64,000 bases of DNA, from NCBI GenBank assembly GCA_963737705.1, contig CAVTTP010000003.1, forward strand, positions 186,001-250,000, read 5' to 3'. The notes below the pieces were generated by a model. It searched no databases. It was not told where the DNA came from and was given only the letters and a program-made list of their open reading frames with translations. Each line of letters starts with the position of its first letter. Within the stretch, counting starts at the first letter, position 1. Shown here one piece after another: positions 52,930 through 61,425 of the stretch. Source of the DNA: PALSA-607 sp963737705 (GTDB taxonomy: Bacteria; Actinomycetota; Actinomycetes; Acidothermales; Acidothermaceae). The position numbers and the translations under genes are program-made.

Positions 52930-53952
52930 TCACCGGTCGACGCGGATGGCTCGCCCGGCGAGTTGGTCGGCGAGCATTGCCACGTCGGCGTCGACCATCA
53001 GGCGCGCGAGTTCGGGTGTGTGAGTCTTCGCTTCCCAATCGAGCACAGCCTTGGCCTTGGACGCGTCGCCACAGAGGTTGTCGACCTCGGCCGGCCGCAG
53101 GTACGCCGGATCGGTCTCGACGTACTTGTGCCAGTCGAGACCCACGCGCTCGAATGCGAACTCAACGAACTGCTCGATCGAATAAGAAACGCCCGTGGCG
53201 ATCACGAAGTCGTCGGGTTCTTCGGTCTGGAGCATTCGCCACATTGCCTCGACATACTCCGGCGCATAGCCCCAGTCACGCAACGCAGTCAGGTTGCCCA
53301 GATAGAGCTTCTCCTGCAGGCCAGCCTGAATTCGCGCGACCGCCCGCGTGATCTTGCGAGTAACGAACGTCTCACCCCGACGCTCGCTTTCGTGGTTGAA
53401 CAGGATTCCGTTCACCGCGAACATGCCGTACGACTCGCGATAGTTGACGGTCACCCAGTAGCCGTAGACCTTTGCGGCACCGTACGGCGAACGGGGATGG
53501 AATGGCGTCTCTTCGTTCTGCGGCGGTGGAGTCGAACCGAACATCTCCGAGCTCGATGCCTGGTAGAAGCGCGTGGAAATCCCCGACGCACGAATGGCCT
53601 CGAGCAGCCGGATCGTCGCAACCCCGGTGACATCGCCGGTGTAGTCGGGCATCTCGAAGCTGACTTTGACGTGGCTCTGTGCACCGAGGTGGTAGACCTC
53701 GTCAGGCTGCACTAGGCGCATCAGGTTGACCAGTCCGACGCCGTCGTGCAGGTCGCCGTAATGCAGACGCAACCGAACGTCGCTGTCGTGCGGGTCTTGA
53801 TAGATGTGGTCGAGTCGCTCGGTGTTGAAGGTCGATGCGCGACGGATCAGCCCGTGAACCTCGTAGCCCTTGGAGAGCAGAAGTTCGGCGAGATAAGAAC
53901 CGTCCTGGCCGGTGATTCCGGTCACCAGTGCGATCTTGCGAGAACTGGGAAC
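52930..53952 (-). CDS. gmd: GDP-mannose 4,6-dehydratase
   Basis: 340 residues if translation starts at GTT 53952, which has GGAGG (53958-53962 on the minus strand) five bases upstream. The only standard in-frame starts are ATG 54006 (adds 18 poorly conserved residues and overlaps the promoter) and ATG 54045; ATG 54006 is the fallback. Converts GDP-D-mannose to GDP-4-keto-6-deoxymannose. Motifs: TGITGQDGSYLAELLL, LIRRASTFNTERLDH, LGAQSHVKVSFE, SSSEMFG, SPYGAAKVYGYW and NHESERRGETFVTRKI. Divergent from fcl, which uses its product; followed by three GT4 genes. Confidence 0.95.
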   Translation of the reverse strand, partial: VPSSRKIALVTGITGQDGSYLAELLLSKGYEVHGLIRRASTFNTERLDHIYQDPHDSDVRLRLHYGDLHDGVGLVNLMRLVQPDEVYHLGAQSHVKVSFEMPDYTGDVTGVATIRLLEAIRASGISTRFYQASSSEMFGSTPPPQNEETPFHPRSPYGAAKVYGYWVTVNYRESYGMFAVNGILFNHESERRGETFVTRKITRAVARIQAGLQEKLYLGNLTALRDWGYAPEYVEAMWRMLQTEEPDDFVIATGVSYSIEQFVEFAFERVGLDWHKYVETDPAYLRPAEVDNLCGDASKAKAVLDWEAKTHTPELARLMVDADVAMLADQLAGRAIRVDR

Positions 53953-53996
53953 GGTCGCCTCCGCAGTCGGACCAACAGGGGAGAAACAGCAGGCCA

Positions 53997-54002
53997 AGGC
54001 TA
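53997..54002 (-). promoter_or_regulatory. Probable gmd -10 box (TAGCCT, minus strand)
   Basis: TAGCCT on the minus strand would start transcription near 53990, giving a leader of about 37 bases that ends with GGAGG before GTT 53952. It overlaps the plus-strand -10 box of fcl. Confidence 0.5.
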
Positions 54003-54006
54003 GCAT
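54001..54006 (+). promoter_or_regulatory. Probable fcl -10 box (TAGCAT), overlapping the gmd -10
   Basis: TAGCAT ends eight bases before ATG 54015, so the fcl mRNA would be leaderless or nearly so. Only bases 54001-54002 are shared with the opposing box. Confidence 0.5.
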
Positions 54007-54014
54007 TGGGCCAC

Positions 54015-54980
54015 ATGGGAGACCTGGACAAAAGCGCGCCGACATACATCGCCGGGCACAGGGGTCTCGTCGGCTCCGCGGTGTGGCGACACTTCGCGGC
54101 GTCCGGTTTCGAAGACCTCATAGGTCGGACGTCGGGTGAGCTCGACCTGCGCGATCGCAACGCGACGTTCGGGTTCTTCAATGCGAGACGACCACGCACG
54201 GTCGTCGTCGCGGCCGCGAAGGTCGGCGGCATCATGGCCAACTCGACCTACCCGGCCGATTTTCTTTCCGACAACCTGCGCATCCAGCTGAACGTCATGG
54301 ACGCAGCCCTTGCGGTTGGCGTCGAGAGGCTGCTGTTCCTTGGCAGCAGTTGCATCTATCCGAAGTTCGCACCGCAGCCGATCAGCGAGGACTCGCTGCT
54401 CACGGGTCCGCTCGAGCCGACCAACGACGCCTACGCGATCGCAAAGATCGCCGGTGTCATGCAGGTGCAAGCTGCTCGCCGCCAGTACGGCGTGACCTGG
54501 ATTTCCGCGATGCCAACGAACCTTTACGGTCCCGGCGACAACTTCGATCTGCAGAAGTCGCACGTACTGCCGGCACTGATCCGGCGCTTTCACGAAGCGA
54601 AGGTTGAGGGCGCGCCCAGTGTCACGATGTGGGGCACCGGCACGCCACGGCGCGAGTTCCTGCACGTTGACGACCTCGCACGCGCATGCGAGTTACTGCT
54701 GGAGCGCTACGACGACCCGGCGCCGATCAACGTGGGCGTCGGCGAAGATCTCACCATCGCCGAGCTGGCCGAACTGGTCGCGGGCATCGTTGGTTACGAA
54801 GGCGAGCGGCTCTTCGATCCGACCAAACCCGACGGCACCCCACGCAAGCTGCTCGACGTCCATCGCATTAACGAACTCGGATTTACGGCACAGATTCCGC
54901 TGGAACAAGGGATTCGTTCGACGTACGAGTGGTATCTCGATCAGCGACCGACACAGCCACCAGAACTGCCAGTGCACTAA
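54015..54980 (+). CDS. fcl: GDP-L-fucose synthase (GDP-4-keto-6-deoxymannose epimerase/reductase)
   Basis: 321 residues from ATG 54015. Makes GDP-L-fucose from the Gmd product with NADPH. Motifs: IAGHRGLVGSAVWRHF (GxxGxxG), AAAKVGGIMAN, LGSSCIYPKFAPQPI, NDAYAIAKIAG (Tyr and Lys) and PTNLYGPGDNF. Normal length. No ribosome site; the -10 box position suggests a leaderless mRNA. Its last 98 bases overlap the end of the convergent DUF2142 gene. Confidence 0.95.
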   Translation: MGDLDKSAPTYIAGHRGLVGSAVWRHFAASGFEDLIGRTSGELDLRDRNATFGFFNARRPRTVVVAAAKVGGIMANSTYPADFLSDNLRIQLNVMDAALAVGVERLLFLGSSCIYPKFAPQPISEDSLLTGPLEPTNDAYAIAKIAGVMQVQAARRQYGVTWISAMPTNLYGPGDNFDLQKSHVLPALIRRFHEAKVEGAPSVTMWGTGTPRREFLHVDDLARACELLLERYDDPAPINVGVGEDLTIAELAELVAGIVGYEGERLFDPTKPDGTPRKLLDVHRINELGFTAQIPLEQGIRSTYEWYLDQRPTQPPELPVH

Positions 54981-56538
54981 GAGTCACGAACGCCAGCATC
55001 GCAATCGTGACGATGCCGGGCCACGGCGAATTGGTACCCACGGCGTGAGCGACGCGCGTGATGTTGTTGGTGAGCTGTGAGCCTTTAGCCAGCCATAGTT
55101 TCGACAAGACAACGCAGCCCGCGGTCACCTCGATGGCGATGGCTAGCACGCAGGTGACGACGGGGGTGAAGCGTTCGACCGCAGGCGGAAGCAGCCCGAT
55201 GACCAGGTCGGCACCGACCGCCGCGATGGCAACGAGCCCGACGAAGCCCGGGTAGAGATAGCGACCCTGGATCCCGATGAGTTGCCCGGTGCGGTGGTAG
55301 TCGGACCACCCGTGGAACAGCAACGGCACGATCACCAGGACGGTCGGCAGCAGCAAGACGAGCAGTTCGATCACTGGCACGCGTGGGGGCCGCCCGACAT
55401 GGCGACCCTCGTCGTCGACGCCCGGCCGTCGTCCGGCAAATGTTGCGACGAAACCCAACACCAGCAAAGCGCCGGCGAGCACGCTCGCAATGAACGTGAT
55501 CCAGCCGGGCAGGCTTGGAGGCACGGTGAGGCCCAACGCGCCCCACACGTCGGTCGTCATGCGATCGAGCCCGTGGTGCAGGTAGGCCATGACGTGCACC
55601 TTCGAGCCGGCAGGAAGCGGCGGCCAGACCGTGTTCGCCTGCGCCGGGGTGAGTCCGGCCGGTTGAACGCTGCCGTAGACGTTGAGGTTGCGAAGCCACC
55701 ACAGGCCGCCGATCGCTCCGGACAGCACGACGATGCGCACTGGCCATTGCGGGAACGGCAAGCGATTGCGCCGCCACCCGACCAGATACGCCAACACAGC
55801 GACGGGCGGTAGTACCAGCGCGAAGCCCTTGGTGAGCAGGGCCAGGATCAAGGTCACCCCCATCGTCACCGCGACGCGGATGCGCATGTCGCCTGCCATC
55901 GCCTTCGTCACCTGCAACAGGAAGACGCTGGTCAGCAGGATCAGCAGATCGTCGTTGTTGACCGAACCACCGAGGCGCTCAAGGGCCGGCAGCAGAATCG
56001 GAGCGAACGCGGTCGCGACAGCGACACCGCTGCGCGTGTAGCGCTTCGCGATCGCCCAGCACAAGTACGGCAGGGGCAACAAGAACAGGATGTCGAGCAA
56101 TCGCAGCAGCCCGACCGTTTGATCCCACGCCAGGTGTGACGAGTCTGGGATTGCGTCGAGCACGCCGGCGGCTAGGGCGTAGTAGCCCGGCGGGTGCTGG
56201 GCGAGCTGGTTCGGCACCGCGGCCGGCTCGGGCTCCAGCGTGCCGCCGCCCAGGCTGTCGAAGGACGGTCGATCAGCGCGAGGCAGCGGTACGTAGGTGA
56301 TGAACGGCGGTTGGTCCTTGATGTTGAACATCTGGTAGGTGTCGTTAACACCGACGACGTAGGCCGAGACGCCTGGGGTCGGGTACAGGTCGCCGTGCTG
56401 CGAATCGAGCACCCGCGAGACGTGGCCGGTCTCGTCGAACCCCCAGTAGGCGGGGTAGAGGAGGGTGAAGATGACCATGACGCCGAGGTGCAGCGCCATC
56501 GCAGTCCAGACGGCGAGTGGGGGCTTGGAACGCTGCAT
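54883..56538 (-). CDS. DUF2142-like polytopic membrane protein
   Basis: 551 residues from ATG 56538. First membrane segment, then an outer loop with YWGFDETGHVSRVLD and QHPPGYYALAAG, followed by about ten membrane segments; VNNDDLLILL and RYLYPGFVG match the protein at 13182-14876, so the two are paralogues. Probably a GT-C-like enzyme using lipid-linked sugars outside the membrane. The C-terminal 32 codons lie antisense to the end of fcl; the tail (SLVPAESVP) is polar and may tolerate this. Confidence 0.85.
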   Translation of the reverse strand: MQRSKPPLAVWTAMALHLGVMVIFTLLYPAYWGFDETGHVSRVLDSQHGDLYPTPGVSAYVVGVNDTYQMFNIKDQPPFITYVPLPRADRPSFDSLGGGTLEPEPAAVPNQLAQHPPGYYALAAGVLDAIPDSSHLAWDQTVGLLRLLDILFLLPLPYLCWAIAKRYTRSGVAVATAFAPILLPALERLGGSVNNDDLLILLTSVFLLQVTKAMAGDMRIRVAVTMGVTLILALLTKGFALVLPPVAVLAYLVGWRRNRLPFPQWPVRIVVLSGAIGGLWWLRNLNVYGSVQPAGLTPAQANTVWPPLPAGSKVHVMAYLHHGLDRMTTDVWGALGLTVPPSLPGWITFIASVLAGALLVLGFVATFAGRRPGVDDEGRHVGRPPRVPVIELLVLLLPTVLVIVPLLFHGWSDYHRTGQLIGIQGRYLYPGFVGLVAIAAVGADLVIGLLPPAVERFTPVVTCVLAIAIEVTAGCVVLSKLWLAKGSQLTNNITRVAHAVGTNSPWPGIVTIAMLAFVTLSALAVLVAVSVADRDTTRTSNESLVPAESVP

Positions 56539-56656
56539 GGGCTCGATTCCAGAAGGGCGCGCCCCCGTCGTCCGACCCGAAGGCTAGCCCGCGAAGCTGG
56601 GAACCGGATGAGCGGCTCGCCGGTTACGCCTCGCCGATGTCGGTCGCCGGCTCGCC

Positions 56657-56662
56657 TAAGCT
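56657..56662 (+). promoter_or_regulatory. Probable -10 box (TAAGCT) of the NDP-sugar pyrophosphorylase gene
   Basis: TAAGCT would start transcription near 56669, placing GGGGAG (56682-56687) in the leader and ATC 56694 as the start. It lies downstream of the only standard in-frame ATG (56637), which argues against that ATG. Confidence 0.45.
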
Positions 56663-56693
56663 GCGGATCAGGGTTGGGACAGGGGAGTGCGTC

Positions 56694-57767
56694 ATCGATG
56701 CGATTGTGCTGGTCGGCGGGAAGGGTACCCGGCTGCGCCCACTGACGCTGACCGCGCCCAAGCCGATGCTGCCGACCGCCGGTGTGCCGTTCCTGACCCA
56801 CCAGCTGGCCCAGGCTCGCGCCGCTGGAGTCGATCATGTGGTCCTTGCGACCTCGTATCGCGCCGAGACGTTCGAGCAGCAATTCGGTGACGGTTCGGCG
56901 CTTGGCCTTGATCTCGAGTACGTGACAGAGACAGAGCCGATGGGCACCGGCGGCGGGATCCGCAATGTCAGCGCGCGCCTTCGCGGCGACGCCGATTCGC
57001 CGGTGCTCGTGTTCAACGGCGACGTGCTCTCGGGTCACGACATCGGCGCACAGCTAGCACTGCACACGAAACATGACGCGGCCGTCACGATGTACCTCAC
57101 TGAAGTCGACGATGCCCGCGCGTTCGGCTGCGTGCCAGTCGATTCGCAGAGCCGGGTGACGGCGTTCTTGGAAAAGATGCCCGAGCCCGTGACGAATCTT
57201 ATTAACGCCGGCTGCTACATCTTCCGCCGCGAGGTCATCGACACGATTCCTTATGGGCAAGTGGTGTCTGTCGAGCGCGAGACGTTCCCGCAGTTGCTCG
57301 CGGGTGGCGCGACGGTTATGGGATACGTCGACTCCGGCTACTGGCTCGACCTCGGAACGCCAGCCGCCTTCGTCCAGGGTTCGTGCGATCTCGTACGCGG
57401 CATCGCGCCGTCACCCGCATTGCCCGGACCCGTCGGTGAGGCGCTGGTTCTCCTGGGTGCGCGCGTTGCGACATCCGCAATCGTTGTTGGCGGGACCTGC
57501 ATCGGCGCGGGCGTTCTGGTCGGCGATAACGCCGTCGTTGACGGCAGCGTGATCTTCGACGGCGCCGTGATCTCGGAGGGTGCGCAGGTGCGGGCGAGTG
57601 TGATCGGTCGCGGTGCGCGCATCGGTGCGGGTGCAGTGCTCGATGGTGTGGTGATCGGCGACGGTGCCGACATCGGCTCCGGCAACGAACTGCTCTCCGG
57701 CGTACGCGTATGGCCACACGTGGTTCTCGCGCCCGGTTCCGTGCGGTTTTCGAGCGACGAATCGTGA
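56694..57767 (+). CDS. manB: NDP-sugar (mannose-1-phosphate guanylyl-type) pyrophosphorylase
   Basis: 357 residues from a putative ATC start at 56694, GGGGAG six bases upstream; fallback ATG 56637 would add 19 residues. Homologues begin at the equivalent of IDAIVLVGGKGTRLRPL. Nucleotidyltransferase domain (1-230): GGKGTRLRPLTLTAPKPM, GTGGGIRNV, FNGDVLSG (metal Asp), DSGYWLDLGTP; then a hexapeptide beta-helix (255-350). Actinobacterial orthologues (M. tuberculosis Rv3264c, called manB) make GDP-mannose from GTP and mannose-1-phosphate, the substrate of Gmd; the exact sugar is not certain from sequence. Overlaps the next gene by GTGA. Confidence 0.88.
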   Translation: MDAIVLVGGKGTRLRPLTLTAPKPMLPTAGVPFLTHQLAQARAAGVDHVVLATSYRAETFEQQFGDGSALGLDLEYVTETEPMGTGGGIRNVSARLRGDADSPVLVFNGDVLSGHDIGAQLALHTKHDAAVTMYLTEVDDARAFGCVPVDSQSRVTAFLEKMPEPVTNLINAGCYIFRREVIDTIPYGQVVSVERETFPQLLAGGATVMGYVDSGYWLDLGTPAAFVQGSCDLVRGIAPSPALPGPVGEALVLLGARVATSAIVVGGTCIGAGVLVGDNAVVDGSVIFDGAVISEGAQVRASVIGRGARIGAGAVLDGVVIGDGADIGSGNELLSGVRVWPHVVLAPGSVRFSSDES

Positions 57768-58699
57768 CGCTGACCGCAGGGGTCCTGCCGCTCGAGCGTC
57801 GTTACCGCCCGAGCGGGCCGCTCGACCTCAACGCCACGTTGGGTCCGCACCGGCGCGGACGCTACGACCCTTGCCATCGCGTCGGGGCAGACGGTGCGCA
57901 CTGGCGAACATGGCGGACGCCGGACGGCGGCGCCACTATTCGGCTGGCCGCCGACCGTTCAGCAGGAGAGATTTCCACGCAGGCCTGGGGAGGCGGCGCC
58001 GATTGGGCTCTCGCCGCCGTCCCGTCATTGCTTGGAGCGGACGACGACTGGACCGGCCTCGAGCTTCCACCGGGCAGGGTGCGTGACACTCGTCGGCGGC
58101 TCCCTGGCATGCGATTGAGCAGTAGCGGCCGGGTTTTCGAGGCCCTGGTGCCCGCGATCCTCGAACAGCTGGTGACGGGCATCGAAGCGCGTCGCACGTG
58201 GACCGCGTTAGTGCGCCGGTTTGGTGAGCCCGCGCCTGGTCCTGCACTTGAAGGCATGGCGGTGATGCCTTCGGCTGCGACGATCCGTTCGATCCCCGAC
58301 TGGGAATGGCACCGCATCGGCCTCGACGGTGCGCGGCGGCGCGCCCTGCTCAACGCCGCGTCAGTCGCTCCGCGGCTCGAGGAACTCGCCACACTTGCCG
58401 CCGACGTGGCGTCGCAGCGGCTGATGACGGTTCCCGGCATTGGTGTCTGGACAGCGGCCGAAGTCGTGCAGCGAAGTCACGGCGCGGGCGACGTCGTGTC
58501 GGTCGGCGACTACCACCTGCCCAACTCCGTGGGGTTTTTGTTGACCGGCCGCCCCCGCACCGACGACGCCGGAATGCTCGCGCTACTTGAGCCTTACCGA
58601 CCGCACCGTCAACGAGTCGTGCGGCTCGTTGAAGCCACCGGCGTCGCTGCTCCGCGCTTCGGTCCGCGCATGTCGATTCGAGACAACAGGTCGCTCTGA
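57764..58699 (+). CDS. AlkA-type DNA-3-methyladenine glycosylase (HhH-GPD)
   Basis: 311 residues from GTG 57764 (GTGA overlap). N-terminal beta region (LPLERRYRPSGPLDL), then the helix-hairpin-helix GPD domain: VFEALVPAILEQLVTGIEA, LMTVPGIGVWTAAEVVQRSHG (hairpin) and DYHLPNSVGFLLTG. The catalytic Asp would be the D of V-S-V-G-D. It removes alkylated bases from DNA. Normal-sized relative of AlkA. Its coupling to the sugar gene upstream is typical of compact actinobacterial operons and says little about function. Confidence 0.9.
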   Translation: MTLTAGVLPLERRYRPSGPLDLNATLGPHRRGRYDPCHRVGADGAHWRTWRTPDGGATIRLAADRSAGEISTQAWGGGADWALAAVPSLLGADDDWTGLELPPGRVRDTRRRLPGMRLSSSGRVFEALVPAILEQLVTGIEARRTWTALVRRFGEPAPGPALEGMAVMPSAATIRSIPDWEWHRIGLDGARRRALLNAASVAPRLEELATLAADVASQRLMTVPGIGVWTAAEVVQRSHGAGDVVSVGDYHLPNSVGFLLTGRPRTDDAGMLALLEPYRPHRQRVVRLVEATGVAAPRFGPRMSIRDNRSL

Positions 58700-59154
58700 T
58701 GGCCCTCGACGACATTGATCAGCAGATTCTTGCGGTGTTGCGAGACCACGCGCGGGCCAGTTTCGCCGAGGTCGGCGTTCAAGTCGGTTTGAGTGCACCC
58801 GCAGTGAAGCGCCGGGTCGACAGGCTGCGGGCCACCGGCGTCATCACCGGATTCGCCGCGATCGTCGACCCGTCGGCACTTGGCTGGACGACGGAGGCGT
58901 ACGTCGAGTTGTACTGCCAGGGCCGGACGTCGCCGACAGCCATTGCTGAGGCTGTGTCGCGCCACCCGGAGGTGGTCGACGCATGCACGGTGTCGGGCGA
59001 GGCCGACGCCCTGATCCATGTGGTCGCGGCCGACATGCGGCACTTCGAGGATGTGCTGGAACGGATCGGGGCGGAGAGTTTCGTGGTCCGCACGAAGAGC
59101 GTGCTGGTGCTGTCGCGACTGCTCCGCCGGGAGGCTGCCACCGACCCCAGCTAG
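58699..59154 (+). CDS. Lrp/AsnC family transcription regulator
   Basis: 151 residues; ATG overlaps the previous stop (TGATG). N-terminal winged helix-turn-helix (LDDIDQQILAVLRDHARASFAEVGVQVGLSAPAVKRRVDRL, residues 3-43) and C-terminal RAM/effector domain (65-140; AVSRHPEVVDACTVSGEADALIHV). Lrp proteins sense amino acids and form octamers. Directly upstream of dimethylargininase and ornithine aminotransferase genes, it is probably their regulator; an inverted repeat lies between. Confidence 0.92.
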   Translation: MALDDIDQQILAVLRDHARASFAEVGVQVGLSAPAVKRRVDRLRATGVITGFAAIVDPSALGWTTEAYVELYCQGRTSPTAIAEAVSRHPEVVDACTVSGEADALIHVVAADMRHFEDVLERIGAESFVVRTKSVLVLSRLLRREAATDPS

Positions 59155-59176
59155 TGGCGTGCCCTTCTGTGCAATG

Positions 59177-59197
59177 AATCGCCGTCCGGGAGCGATT
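59177..59197. promoter_or_regulatory. Inverted repeat between lrp and ddaH, possible Lrp site
   Basis: AATCGC (59177-59182) and GCGATT (59192-59197) are separated by nine bases; the flanking ATG and TCAT extend the symmetry with one extra T. Sits 75 bases before the arginine-catabolism genes. Confidence 0.45.
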
Positions 59198-59271
59198 TCA
59201 TAGCTGATCCTGCCGCTACGACGCAAGGGAACAGGCTTGTTCGAAAGCTTCGGGTCACTCATGGTTAGACC

Positions 59272-60138
59272 ATGACGGCAACCTTGAGCGACTCAGTCAG
59301 ACCGACCTCGCCCGAATCGCTCACTGCCACGCACGAGCGGGCGGCCACCCATCGCCGCTACCTCATGTGCGAGCCGCGGTACTTCGTGGTGGAGTACGCG
59401 ATCAACCCGTGGATGGATCCGTCGGTGCCGGTCGACACCGACCTCGCCGTCCAGCAGTGGCGCGGGCTCCTCGATACCTACCGCCGCCTCGGTCACGATG
59501 TCTCCCAGATCGAGCCTGTCGACGGCCTGCCCGACATGGTGTTCGCGGCGAACGGCGCGACCGTCGCCAACAACCGCGTGTACGGCGCGAAGTTTCTGCA
59601 CGCCGAGCGCGCGGCCGAGGGTCCGGCCTATCTGAACTGGTTTCGCGCCGCTGGGTTCGAGAGCCATGACGCGCAATACACCAACGAAGGTGAAGGCGAT
59701 CTGCTCGTCGCTGGAAGCCGGTTGCTCGCCGGCACCGGCTTTCGAACGGATCCGGCCGCACACGCAGAAGCAGGCAAGGCCCTCGGTCTTCCGGTCGTGA
59801 GTCTCGAGCTCGTCGACCCCCGCTACTACCACCTCGACACCGCGTTGTGCGTGCTCGGCCCCGACGACATCGCTTACTTCCCAGGCGCTTTCAGTGCTCG
59901 TAGCCAAGCAGTGCTTCACGACCTCTACCCCGACGCGATCATCGCAACTGCAGCCGACGCCGCGGTGCTCGGGCTCAATGCAGTCAGCGACGGTTACCAC
60001 GTCGTGCTCCCTGCAGAGGCAGTCGATCTGGCTGCGGTCTTGCTCGCACGTGGCTACCAGCCGGTGCCCGTGCAGCTGAGTGAGCTGCGCAAGGCCGGCG
60101 GCGGCCCGAAGTGCTGCACGTTGGAGTTGCGCGCATGA
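59272..60138 (+). CDS. ddaH: Dimethylargininase / amidinotransferase-fold hydrolase
   Basis: 288 residues from ATG 59272. Pentein fold: MCEPRYFVVEYAINPWMD, DMVFAANGATVANNRVY, NEGEGDLLV, YHLDTALCVL (catalytic His) and GGPKCCTLEL (catalytic Cys near the C-terminus). Hydrolyses methylated arginine, or arginine-like compounds, to citrulline and an amine; the very similar arginine-hydrolysing enzymes cannot be excluded. Overlaps rocD by ATGA, giving a route arginine derivative to ornithine/citrulline to glutamate semialdehyde under Lrp control. Confidence 0.85.
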   Translation: MTATLSDSVRPTSPESLTATHERAATHRRYLMCEPRYFVVEYAINPWMDPSVPVDTDLAVQQWRGLLDTYRRLGHDVSQIEPVDGLPDMVFAANGATVANNRVYGAKFLHAERAAEGPAYLNWFRAAGFESHDAQYTNEGEGDLLVAGSRLLAGTGFRTDPAAHAEAGKALGLPVVSLELVDPRYYHLDTALCVLGPDDIAYFPGAFSARSQAVLHDLYPDAIIATAADAAVLGLNAVSDGYHVVLPAEAVDLAAVLLARGYQPVPVQLSELRKAGGGPKCCTLELRA

Positions 60139-61397
60139 CGCCGCGCAGCGATGTGCTGGTCGGTGACATCATGGTGAGTGGTGAACCATCCACTTCCGTC
60201 GAGTACATCGAGCGCGACGAGGCGCATGCCGCGCATACATATCACCCGCTGCCCGTCGTGTTGCGCGAAGGAAATGGCGTGTGGGTGACCGATGTCGACG
60301 GTCGCCGCTACCTTGACTGCCTCGCGGGCTACTCCGCGTTGAACTTCGGGCACAGTCACCCGGTGATCGTTGAAGCTGCTCGCGACCAACTCGAGCGGTT
60401 GACGTTGACGAGTCGCGCGTTTCACCACGATCTGCTCGGTTCTTTTTGTGCCGAGCTCGCCGACTTGTGCGGCATGGAGACCGTGCTGCCGATGAATAGC
60501 GGCGCAGAAGCGGTCGAGAGCGCACTCAAGCTGGCCCGCAAGTGGGGCTACGAGGTCAAGGGCGTAGAGCCGGACCGTGCCAACATCGTCGTGGCGCGCG
60601 ACAACTTCCACGGCCGCACGATCAGCATCGTGAGCTTTTCCAGTGACCGTGACGCGAAGCGCAACTTCGGCCCGTTCACCCCAGGCTTTCGCGAGGTCGC
60701 CTTCGGGGACGCCGATGAGCTCGCGTCTGCGATCGACGCCAACACCGTCGCGGTGCTCATCGAGCCGATCCAGGGTGAAGCGGGCGTCGTCATCCCGGCC
60801 GCCGGTTACCTGCGTGCGGTTCGCGAGCTCTGCTCCGCTCGTGGCGTCCTGTTCATGGCCGATGAGATCCAGTCAGGTCTCGGTCGGACCGGCCGCACAT
60901 TCGCCTGCGACCACGAGGACGTGCGGCCCGACGTCTACATCCTCGGCAAGGCGCTGGGCGGCGGCATCATGCCGGTCTCTGCCGTCGTGTCAACGTGGGA
61001 TGTGATGGGTGCGCTGCATCCGGGCGAACACGGCAGCACGTTCGGCGGCAACCCGCTCGCGTGTGCCGTCGGCCGAGCGGTCATCGGTTTGCTGAACACC
61101 GGCGAATACCAGCAGCGGGCCGCGGAACGTGGCGCGCAACTGGCCGACAGGTTGACCGGGTTGCTCGGTACCGGTGTCGTCGGTTTCCGGTCACGCGGTC
61201 TATGGGCCGGCGTCGACATCGACCCGGCCATCGCGACCGGCCGCCAGGTGTGCGAGGAGCTGCTGCGCAGGGGAGTGCTCGCCAAGGACACTCACGGCTC
61301 GACGATCCGTCTCGCGCCGCCGCTCGTCATTACGGCTGCCGAGGTCGACTTCGCCGTCGATGCACTGGCTGGCGCATTGACCGAACTCAAGCGCTGA
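60135..61397 (+). CDS. rocD: Ornithine aminotransferase
   Basis: 420 residues from ATG 60135 (ATGA overlap with ddaH). Class III PLP aminotransferase: YHPLPVVLREGNGVWVTDVDGRRYLDCL, NSGAEAVESALKLARKWGY, NFHGRTISIVSFSSD, EPIQGEAGVV, ADEIQSGLGRTG, PLP-binding Lys in LGKALGGGIMP and HGSTFGGNPLACAVG. Converts ornithine and 2-oxoglutarate to glutamate-5-semialdehyde and glutamate. Length normal. Confidence 0.95.
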   Translation: MTPRSDVLVGDIMVSGEPSTSVEYIERDEAHAAHTYHPLPVVLREGNGVWVTDVDGRRYLDCLAGYSALNFGHSHPVIVEAARDQLERLTLTSRAFHHDLLGSFCAELADLCGMETVLPMNSGAEAVESALKLARKWGYEVKGVEPDRANIVVARDNFHGRTISIVSFSSDRDAKRNFGPFTPGFREVAFGDADELASAIDANTVAVLIEPIQGEAGVVIPAAGYLRAVRELCSARGVLFMADEIQSGLGRTGRTFACDHEDVRPDVYILGKALGGGIMPVSAVVSTWDVMGALHPGEHGSTFGGNPLACAVGRAVIGLLNTGEYQQRAAERGAQLADRLTGLLGTGVVGFRSRGLWAGVDIDPAIATGRQVCEELLRRGVLAKDTHGSTIRLAPPLVITAAEVDFAVDALAGALTELKR

Positions 61398-61413
61398 CTG
61401 GCTGCCCGACTCC

Positions 61414-61419
61414 TACACT
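61414..61419 (+). promoter_or_regulatory. Probable -10 box (TACACT) upstream of a seven-codon ORF
   Basis: TACACT ends six bases before GTG 61426, so the transcript would begin at that GTG. Confidence 0.4.
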
Positions 61420-61425
61420 GACGCC

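Noticed and set aside
59261..59273. ATGGT-TAG-ACCAT dyad at the ddaH start as an operator
   Set aside because: Arms of five bases overlapping the start codon; too short to separate from chance.
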